The notes under the pieces: model-generated
The model's input: only the letters and a program-made list of their open reading frames with translations
The model's database searches: none
Told to the model about the DNA's origin: nothing
Position numbers and translations under genes: made by a program
Part shown: piece by piece, positions 13,707 through 18,029 of the stretch
Numbering within the stretch: position 1 is the stretch's first letter
Layout: the number at the start of each line of letters is the position of its first letter
Source of the DNA: Prevotella sp. UBA4339
Lineage (GTDB): Bacteria > Bacteroidota > Bacteroidia > Bacteroidales > Bacteroidaceae
Direction: 5' to 3'
Assembly: GCA_002393725.1 (NCBI GenBank)
Contig: DGTJ01000101.1
Span: forward strand, 1 to 18,029
DNA length: 18,029 bases

Positions 13707-13879
13707 TTTGCTGGTTTGGCCTTTTGGTCTTGCTGGTTGACGGAATTCTGAAATTCCAGACATTGGTGGACTATGTCGGGTCGTACACTTTAGTGGAGGT
13801 GGCGTTATTGCTATTAGTTATCCTTCCTACATTAGCAATTTACAAGTTTACAAAAGAACATAAAACAGAATCAAAATGA
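13686..13879 (+). pseudogene. 5'-truncated copy of the 66-residue membrane protein
   Basis: In frame 2, YSAIFLICWFGLLVLLVDGI, LKFQTLVDYVGSYTLVEVAL and LLVILPTLAIYKFTKEHKTE SK line up almost residue by residue with the intact small membrane protein at 15296-15496 (YSVVFLICWFGLLVLLVDGI...). About 58 residues survive. The N-terminal MKKRKIK is replaced by the end of the carbonic anhydrase gene, and no start codon is available in this frame, because an in-frame TGA lies about 50 bp upstream and no ATG, GTG or TTG follows before the membrane segment. The stop TGA (13877-13879) overlaps the next ATG (13876). Confidence 0.8.
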
Positions 13880-14496
13880 GAGTATTATTGTTAAACGGCA
13901 GTGCCAACAAGAAAGGCAACACTTTTACTGCACTTTCTGAAATTGCCAAGCAACTGGAGAAGAAAGGTGTAGAGTCAGAAATCATGCAGCTGGGCAACAA
14001 ACCCGTCCGTGGTTGCATTGCCTGCGGACAGTGCCAGGCAAAGCAATTAGGTCATTGCGTCTTTGATGATGATGTCTGTAACCGTATCGTTGAAAAGCTC
14101 AACGAGGCTGATGCCCTCATTGTGGGTTCGCCTGTCTATTATGGTCAGCCCAATGGAGCTGTGATGGCTGTCCTGCAACGTGCCTTCTTCTCAGGTGCTA
14201 ACGTACAGAACAAGCCTGCTGCTGCGGTAGCCATCTGCCGCAGAGGCGGTGCTACGGCAGCCTACCAGACGATGAATATGATATTCGAGATGATGAACAT
14301 GCCTGTGGTGACTTCACAATACTGGAACATCGCATACGGTTTGGCACCGGGTGAAGTAACACAGGACACAGAGGGTATGCAGACCATGCGAACCTTGGCA
14401 AACAATATGGCTTGGTTGCTGAAGAAGATTTACGCCAATGACAATCCCGATTACCCCGAGCGCGAAGAGTGGCAAGGCATGAACTTTATCAGATAA
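13876..14496 (+). CDS. flavodoxin-family NAD(P)H oxidoreductase
   Basis: A complete 206-residue NADPH-dependent FMN reductase / iron-sulfur flavoprotein-like enzyme. MRVLLLNGSANKKGNTFTAL contains the FMN phosphate-binding loop (GSxxKxGNT). GCIACGQCQAKQLGHCVFDD holds a CxxCxxC...C cluster of cysteines, as in iron-sulfur flavoproteins, though fewer residues separate them. GSPVYYGQPNGAVMAVLQRA is the second flavin-contact loop and AVAICRRGGATAAYQTMNM follows. It ends with a segment PEREEWQGMNFIR. Substrates are not known; relatives reduce quinones or azo compounds. The ATG overlaps the stop of the membrane-protein fragment. A degraded paralogue is at 8120-8490. Confidence 0.92.
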   Translation: MRVLLLNGSANKKGNTFTALSEIAKQLEKKGVESEIMQLGNKPVRGCIACGQCQAKQLGHCVFDDDVCNRIVEKLNEADALIVGSPVYYGQPNGAVMAVLQRAFFSGANVQNKPAAAVAICRRGGATAAYQTMNMIFEMMNMPVVTSQYWNIAYGLAPGEVTQDTEGMQTMRTLANNMAWLLKKIYANDNPDYPEREEWQGMNFIR

Positions 14497-14506
14497 ATCG
14501 GAACTT

Positions 14507-15220
14507 ATGAATGCATTTGTAGAATATTTCAAAAACACACATGAGCGTAACGTGGATATCGGATATATCCATTCGTGCCCAGAGCTGATGGAATGTATCC
14601 GTCAGGTAGGTTTCCTGCCGTTGCTTGAAAGTGGTATTCAGGGCTATGCGGCAGAGAGCCTGATGGCCGAGGAATGCCGATTCACGCAGTTCCCAGATGG
14701 CAGTTGGGAATGGCCGTTGTGGCAGTGGAAAGGTTCCGTTGTGCGTGAGGGCGGCTGTGTCTATGGTAAGTTCTTTGCAGGCAAGGCGGGCTTCATCAGT
14801 CGTGAATGGTGGCCCGACTTCTACAATTGGCGTCGCAGCAATAATCCTGTGCCAGAGGAAGGTAGCATTGAGGATGTCATCCTTACCACTCTGCGCGAGC
14901 ATGGCAGCATGATAGCCCGTGAATTGCGTGCCGCCTGCGACTTCACAGGCAAGAACATGCGCTCTAAGTTCGATGCCTATGTTGGGCGACTGCAGATGGG
15001 TACCCATGTCGTGACCGAGGATTTTGTCTATCCCGTTGACAAGCACGGACGGGAATATGGCTTTGGATGGTCGCTGCTGACCACACCAGAGCGACTGATA
15101 GGACGTGAGGCTTGTCTGACAACTCGTAGCCCCGAGGAATCCTATCAGCGCATGGTGGAACATCTGATAGGGCTGTTGCCCAACGCTACTGAGAAACAAA
15201 TCAAGAAATTGTTGAAATGA
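14507..15220 (+). CDS. AlkZ-related winged-helix protein
   Basis: A complete 237-residue protein. Features WEWPLWQWKGSVVREGGCVY, GKFFAGKAGFISREWWPDFY and NWRRSNNPVP resemble the AlkZ-related (YcaQ / HTH_42-type) group of Bacteroidales, with paired winged-helix modules such as VILTTLREHGSMIARELRAA and KNMRSKFDAYVGRLQMG. Canonical AlkZ/YcaQ glycosylases unhook DNA cross-links and carry a QxQ catalytic motif in a longer (about 370-400 residue) protein; this one is shorter and no QxQ is seen, so catalysis is not supported and a DNA-binding role is only inferred. It lies 10 bp after the flavodoxin-family gene. Confidence 0.72.
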   Translation: MNAFVEYFKNTHERNVDIGYIHSCPELMECIRQVGFLPLLESGIQGYAAESLMAEECRFTQFPDGSWEWPLWQWKGSVVREGGCVYGKFFAGKAGFISREWWPDFYNWRRSNNPVPEEGSIEDVILTTLREHGSMIARELRAACDFTGKNMRSKFDAYVGRLQMGTHVVTEDFVYPVDKHGREYGFGWSLLTTPERLIGREACLTTRSPEESYQRMVEHLIGLLPNATEKQIKKLLK

Positions 15221-15295
15221 ATCATCGTTTCCCTGTCTATAGGGAGTGAAGTAAGTGCTATCATTGAGTTCAGTAAATGACATAGTAATTCGATT

Positions 15296-15496
15296 ATGAA
15301 GAAACGAAAAATCAAATATTCAGTCGTATTTCTGATTTGCTGGTTTGGCCTTTTGGTCTTGCTGGTGGATGGAATTCTGAAATTCCAGACATTGGTTGAC
15401 TATTTCGGGTCGTATGCATTGGTAGAGGTTGTATTGTTATTATTGCTCATCCTACCAACTATGGCCGTTTACAGATTTACAAAAGATAAACAGTGA
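15296..15496 (+). CDS. small two-helix membrane protein
   Basis: A 66-residue protein with a basic N-terminus MKKRKIK and two hydrophobic helices, VVFLICWFGLLVLLVDGI and LVEVVLLLLLILPTMAVY, with a basic tail, so probably an integral inner-membrane protein. I do not know the family. It is coupled to the DUF1294 gene by a TGATG stop/start overlap at 15494-15498, and a truncated copy is found at 13698-13879, each time near an operon that has DUF1294, so the pair probably functions together. Confidence 0.82.
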   Translation: MKKRKIKYSVVFLICWFGLLVLLVDGILKFQTLVDYFGSYALVEVVLLLLLILPTMAVYRFTKDKQ

Positions 15497-15762
15497 TGGC
15501 AAATGCTCTGCTATATTACCTGATAGTCATCAACGTCGTGACCTTTCTCGTCTATGGTATTGACAAGTGGAAGGCTAAGCAAGGTAGCTGGCGCATATCG
15601 GAGGCAACCTTATTGATATTGGCAGTCATTGGTGGCAGCATCGGGGCTTTGCTTGGAATGAAGATATGGCATCATAAGACGATGCATAAGATGTTCAAGT
15701 ATGGAGTTCCTGGAATCCTCATTATACAAATCTGGGCAGTTGGAGGTTGCTCCAACCTCTAA
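15496..15762 (+). CDS. DUF1294 small membrane protein, copy 2
   Basis: ATG 15496 overlaps the stop of the 66-residue membrane gene (TGATG). The 88 residues hold LLYYLIVINVVTFLVYGIDK, WKAKQGSWRISEATLLILAV and WHHKTMHKMFKYGVP, the DUF1294 core. The C-terminus departs from copy 1 (11856-12122) after FKYGVPGILIIQI: the last eight residues WAVGGCSNL and the stop are read from the hairpin and AACCTC repeat at 15735-15774. That is consistent with insertion or recombination having replaced the native 3' end. Function unknown. Confidence 0.88.
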   Translation: MANALLYYLIVINVVTFLVYGIDKWKAKQGSWRISEATLLILAVIGGSIGALLGMKIWHHKTMHKMFKYGVPGILIIQIWAVGGCSNL

Positions 15763-15878
15763 CTAACCTCTAACATAGTGGGTGATGAGTTGGAGGCTTG
15801 TGGGAGGTTCAGATAACCTCTCACTGGTCTTGAACCCTTTATTTATCGAGGTTTGCGGGATTTTTAGTTGGAGGTTAG
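15739..15878. repeat. AACCTC / GAGGTT hairpin repeats
   Basis: GTTGGAG-GTTG-CTCCAAC (15739-15756) is a perfect 7-bp stem. AACCTCTAAC occurs twice in tandem (15754-15763 and 15765-15774), GAGGTT-CAGAT-AACCTC at 15804-15820 is another hairpin, and GTTGGAGG recurs at 15789 and 15867. The first repeats overlap the final codons and stop of DUF1294 copy 2. No protein is supported here. Confidence 0.7.
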
Positions 15879-15927
15879 GGGTATTATCGAAAATCCCCGG
15901 TTTCCTCCTACATGTATTTTTTTACCC

Positions 15928-16004
15928 TTGTCACCGTTGCCGCCTTGCAAAACTATTTGATTGTCAGATGGTTGCGGGTAACAACGAAGCGGCAACGGTG
16001 ACAA
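15928..16004. repeat. perfect 16-bp inverted repeat
   Basis: TTGTCACCGTTGCCGC (15928-15943) and its exact complement GCGGCAACGGTGACAA (15989-16004) flank a 45-bp spacer. Arms this long and G+C rich in an otherwise A+T-leaning stretch could be a transposon-like end, a recombinase site or a structured RNA stem. Confidence 0.8.
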
Positions 16005-16031
16005 CGAATATAAAGAAGTATCTCCTATGAA

Positions 16032-16099
16032 AGTAAATTCAGTGTGTTTACTCAGTAAATTCAGTGAATTTACTCACCAAATTCAGTGAATTTACTGAG
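16032..16099. repeat. cluster of three TTCAGTGAA-centred palindromes
   Basis: At 16054-16074 arms AGTAAATTCA and TGAATTTACT flank a single G, a perfect palindrome; imperfect copies lie at 16032-16052 and 16079-16093 (AAATTCA-G-TGAATTT). The regular spacing of about 22-25 bp resembles an array of protein-binding sites or iterons. No gene overlaps it. Confidence 0.7.
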
Positions 16100-16109
16100 A
16101 TAGGAGGCA

Positions 16110-16149
16110 TCGAAATAAAAACTCCTGCAAGTCATTGACCTACAGGAGT
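16110..16149 (-). terminator. Rho-independent terminator, minus strand
   Basis: Stem arms ACTCCTG and CAGGAGT (16121-16127 and 16143-16149) with a 15-nt loop are followed on the minus strand by TTTTTATTT (16120-16112). This would stop transcription coming from the right, as for a minus-strand tRNA at the adjacent tRNA-like segment. Confidence 0.65.
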
Positions 16150-16157
16150 CTGAGGAG

Positions 16158-16175
16158 GGTGCCCGGACGGACTCG
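16158..16175 (-). other. tRNA 3'-end-like segment, candidate attachment site
   Basis: The minus strand reads CGAGTCCGTCCGGGCACC, resembling a tRNA T-loop to acceptor end (CGAGTCC, then CCGGGCACC), and it sits directly before a terminator that points the same way. The upstream TTCG-type T-loop and the rest of a tRNA are absent, and the T-stem is about two bases short, so this is not an intact tRNA. A 3'-end copy left by a tRNA-integrating element is the simplest reading. Confidence 0.45.
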
Positions 16176-16439
16176 GTTCCTATTAGTTGAAACCTTGTTT
16201 TATAAAATGTGTTGATATTCAATGATTTGCAATTTTAGTCTGCTTGATATGCGATGCATTAAATTGTATTACAGTAAAACAATAAAATAGTAAAACAGAA
16301 ATACTATAATTGCAGTAATATTGCTAACACGAGAAAAAGTTTGTGGCCGAAGGACGATGACACAAGGGATAAATATGTAAAGAAATGAGAAAAGAGGTAA
16401 TGGGAGATGTTCGTTCTATGAGAAATGAATAGCAAGTTG
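16176..16439. other. A+T-rich non-coding stretch
   Basis: About 260 bp between the tRNA-like segment and the hairpin at 16440. I see no supported gene; a minus-strand 69-codon frame here lacks coding character. Sequence is clearly richer in A and T than the left part of the window. Confidence 0.5.
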
Positions 16440-16470
16440 TACTTTTTACCGGTAAACCCGCCAAAAAGTA
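16440..16470. repeat. nested inverted repeat upstream of the MobC-like gene, possible oriT
   Basis: TACTTTTT (16440-16447) and AAAAAGTA (16463-16470) form an inverted repeat that overlaps the palindrome TTTACCGGTAAA (16445-16456). In Bacteroides mobilizable elements the transfer origin usually lies just upstream of the mobC-type gene, which starts here at 16537. The oriT role is inferred; no nic site was recognised. Confidence 0.35.
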
Positions 16471-16536
16471 TTCTTGCCAACTCTTTCAGATGTTGGAATA
16501 TTTTACCTCGCAACTCGGCAAATAGATCTTAGACAA

Positions 16537-16941
16537 ATGAGAAAAGAAGATAAAGCAAAGTACAATTACAAGCGAATAGAAGTCTATTTGACTCCTAAAG
16601 ATGCAGCACTCTTTGAGAAGAAAGCAGTACACTACAAGAACTGGGGACCATTCATCCGTGATGCTGTTAAGCAATTTAACGACATTGGCACCCATAGGAA
16701 ACTGGAGGCTCTGAACGAAATGGTGAATCTATACAAGAAACATCAAGATGAACTAAGTTGGATTGGAGGAAACTTTAACCAGACTGTTAAGCGTGCCAAT
16801 GAACTGGCAAATAATGGCGAGTTGAACCAGTCCTATTTTGATAAAGTCCTTTCCCCTCAGATTAGAGAGATACAGGAATTGATTTGTGATATTAAGGAAG
16901 AGCAACATCAGATTGCAAAAACACTCATCCGGAAATTATGA
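16537..16941 (+). CDS. MobC-like plasmid mobilization (relaxosome) protein
   Basis: ATG 16537 gives 134 residues; an upstream in-frame start at 16474 has no support and would read through the hairpin area. The N-terminal half, KYNYKRIEVYLTPKDAALFE, resembles the ribbon-helix-helix type DNA-binding start of MobC/BfmC proteins. WIGGNFNQTVKRANELANNG (near residue 75) matches the 'IGxNxNQxxxxxN' hallmark of the family. These proteins bind oriT and help the relaxase open it. No relaxase gene follows; the next gene is an ATPase on the same strand after 144 bp, so the relaxase may be elsewhere or lost. Function therefore rests on this motif. Confidence 0.72.
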   Translation: MRKEDKAKYNYKRIEVYLTPKDAALFEKKAVHYKNWGPFIRDAVKQFNDIGTHRKLEALNEMVNLYKKHQDELSWIGGNFNQTVKRANELANNGELNQSYFDKVLSPQIREIQELICDIKEEQHQIAKTLIRKL

Positions 16942-17014
16942 AGTATGACAGTTGGGCTATATTTAATATGTTTTCTTAGTCATTTGGCGTGCTTTTTAAT
17001 TGTAAATGTTATTT

Positions 17015-17035
17015 TTCCGTAAAAAAATTACGGAA
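17015..17035. promoter_or_regulatory. inverted-repeat operator upstream of the ATPase
   Basis: TTCCGTAA (17015-17022) and TTACGGAA (17028-17035) are perfect inverted arms with a 5-base A spacer, ending 17 bp before the -7 element at 17052. This is a likely regulator-binding site controlling the ATPase gene. Confidence 0.6.
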
Positions 17036-17051
17036 TATGGAATAATCTGTG

Positions 17052-17059
17052 TATATTTG
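17052..17059 (+). promoter_or_regulatory. Bacteroidetes -7 promoter element of the ATPase
   Basis: TATATTTG matches TAnnTTTG, 26 bp before ATG 17086, giving a short leader; AAAGGAAA at 17073-17080 is a plausible ribosome-binding region. Confidence 0.65.
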
Positions 17060-17085
17060 CAGCAGAATTATCAAAGGAAATAGTT

Positions 17086-18029
17086 ATGCTTATCAAATTT
17101 GCCGTAAAAAACTTCCGAGGCTTTGCGGAAAGGATTGAGTGGGATTTGTCCCATCCAAGTAATTATGAGTTCAATAAATATGCAATCAAAGATGGAATTA
17201 TTAAAAACGGCATTATATATGGTCCTAATGGGGCAGGGAAATCTAATTTTGCATTAGCCATCTTCGACATAGAAAACCATCTTTCAGCCAAATGGAAAAA
17301 GACAGACTACTATACAAACTTCGTATATACAGGAAATCCAAACTCACCTGTAGATTTTGAATATGTGTTCAAATTTGATAATGACATCTTGGAATATCAT
17401 TATTCAAAGAATTCTGTGGGCTTGCTTGTGGCAGAGTCCTTAACTGTCAATCAGAAACAAGTATTCAGAAGAAATCAATCTGTTTTTGAGATTGACGATG
17501 AGCAGTTTAAGGTTGATGCCACCGTAAAGGAAAATTTCAAGCAAAATGTAAATAGCGTTTCTGTTGTTAACTTTTTGACGGCATCCTATCCATTTCCTCA
17601 GGATCATTACATCGTCAAACTGATTCTATTTGTAAACTCCATGCTGTGGTTTAAGAATTTGGATAGCCGTGAATTTATTGGACTCGAAACAGCCACATTC
17701 AGTTTAGAGGACTTTATCATTCAAAATAAGTATGTTGAGGATTTCTCTGAATTCTTGGCTAAGGTAAGTGAGCAACAATTTAACTTTATTCCTCCGAAAG
17801 AAGGTGACAAAAACCTGTTCTGTGAAATTGGGGGCAATGCGATCCTCTTCCAGACAATTGCATCTACAGGAACCTTAGCATTAGAACTCCTCTATGTGTG
17901 GATTAAGAGAATGTCAGTAGCATCTTTCGTGTTTATTGACGAATTCGATGCATTCTATCACTTCAAGTTGGCATTTGAGGTATGCAAGCAATTGTTCAAT
18001 CTTAATTGTCAGGTGTTCACATCGTCGCA
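17086..18029 (+). CDS. AAA family (ABC/SMC-like) ATPase, 3' partial
   Basis: ATG 17086 opens a frame that stays open to the right edge (314 codons). MLIKFAVKNFRGFAERIEWD is the typical N-terminus of RecF/SMC-like AAA_15/AAA_21 ATPases. Walker A is GPNGAGKSN at residues 46-54. An SxGT segment (S260-T-G-T, in LFQTIASTGTLALELLY) corresponds to the ABC signature region and VFIDEFDAFYH (Asp285-Glu286) is Walker B with the catalytic Glu. The protein lacks a coiled-coil arm in the visible part. Members of this group are ATPase components of phage-defence systems (AbiL/RloA, PARIS AriA, OLD or Septu types) or DNA repair factors. Which one cannot be decided because the C-terminus and the neighbour gene are outside. 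The context next to a mobilization gene favours a defence or element-maintenance role. Confidence 0.82.
   Translation, partial: MLIKFAVKNFRGFAERIEWDLSHPSNYEFNKYAIKDGIIKNGIIYGPNGAGKSNFALAIFDIENHLSAKWKKTDYYTNFVYTGNPNSPVDFEYVFKFDNDILEYHYSKNSVGLLVAESLTVNQKQVFRRNQSVFEIDDEQFKVDATVKENFKQNVNSVSVVNFLTASYPFPQDHYIVKLILFVNSMLWFKNLDSREFIGLETATFSLEDFIIQNKYVEDFSEFLAKVSEQQFNFIPPKEGDKNLFCEIGGNAILFQTIASTGTLALELLYVWIKRMSVASFVFIDEFDAFYHFKLAFEVCKQLFNLNCQVFTSS

Noticed and set aside
15739..15878. CRISPR array
   Set aside because: The AACCTC/GAGGTT units vary in length and orientation, and the spacing is not regular as direct repeats with spacers would be; no cas genes are present.
15782..16030. 82-codon plus-strand frame in the repeat region
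   Set aside because: It runs through the hairpins and the 16-bp inverted repeat, has no recognisable domain or start signals, and its composition is explained by the repeats.
16158..16230. intact tRNA gene on the minus strand
   Set aside because: Only about 18 bases resemble a tRNA 3' end; no anticodon, D arm or matching acceptor 5' strand can be found upstream on the minus strand.
16304..16513. 69-codon hydrophobic minus-strand frame
   Set aside because: Low-complexity A+T-rich sequence without start signals, overlapping the possible oriT and the upstream region of the MobC-like gene.

Overview
The window looks like a chromosomal stretch from a gut or oral Bacteroidales bacterium, Prevotella-like. 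Two things point there. Several start regions carry the Bacteroidetes -7 promoter element TAnnTTTG (at 3380, 4190, 6224, 8965, 8995 and 17052). The gene content is also typical of that order: lipoproteins with MKKIL signal peptides, flavodoxin-family oxidoreductases, DUF1294, an AlkZ-related protein, MmcQ/YjbR, YjbQ, and a umuD-dinB pair. These family calls come from reading the translations; no database search was possible.

Region A (1-8940) mixes intact genes with an unusual number of broken ones. Intact: a condensation/acyltransferase-like protein (cut by the left edge), an MmcQ/YjbR protein, a PLP aminotransferase preceded by an overlapping 47-residue ORF, YjbQ, an HxlR regulator with an inverted-repeat operator, and DNA polymerase IV (dinB). 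Between them lie at least a dozen remnants. These are two TerC C-terminal tails, a flavin-reductase tail, an internally deleted GNAT, an AraC C-terminal domain butted head-to-head against an aldo/keto reductase C-terminal half, a frameshifted ABM-type monooxygenase, a tiny aldo/keto reductase N-terminus with an internal deletion, a flavodoxin tail, a headless cupin, a PPOX gene with nonsense and frameshift lesions, a frameshifted umuD, and a doubly deleted flavodoxin-family gene wedged between umuD and dinB. Most lesions look like deletions joining two genes.

Region B (9044-15762) is a tightly packed, plus-strand, mostly intact run. In order: a sigma-region-4-like protein, a lipoprotein nitroreductase, an HD-domain hydrolase, a flavin-reductase-like protein, a Sel1-repeat protein, DUF1294, a two-module lipoprotein, a beta-carbonic anhydrase, a flavodoxin-family oxidoreductase, an AlkZ-related protein, a small membrane protein and a second DUF1294. 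One fragment, a second copy of the small membrane protein, is fused to the 3' end of the carbonic anhydrase gene. The theme is small redox and stress housekeeping; spacing and overlaps suggest one or two operons.

Region C (15735-18029) has a different character. About 770 bp without a convincing gene hold hairpins built on AACCTC/GAGGTT, a perfect 16-bp inverted repeat, a cluster of TTCAGTGAA palindromes, a minus-strand terminator, and next to it a segment resembling the 3' end of a tRNA, a plausible integration boundary. Beyond it the DNA is visibly more A+T rich and encodes a MobC-like mobilization protein. After a promoter with an 8-bp inverted-repeat operator comes an AAA/SMC-like ATPase that runs off the right edge. 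This reads as the start of an integrated mobilizable element whose first visible cargo could be a defence-type ATPase; its partner gene, if any, is outside the window.
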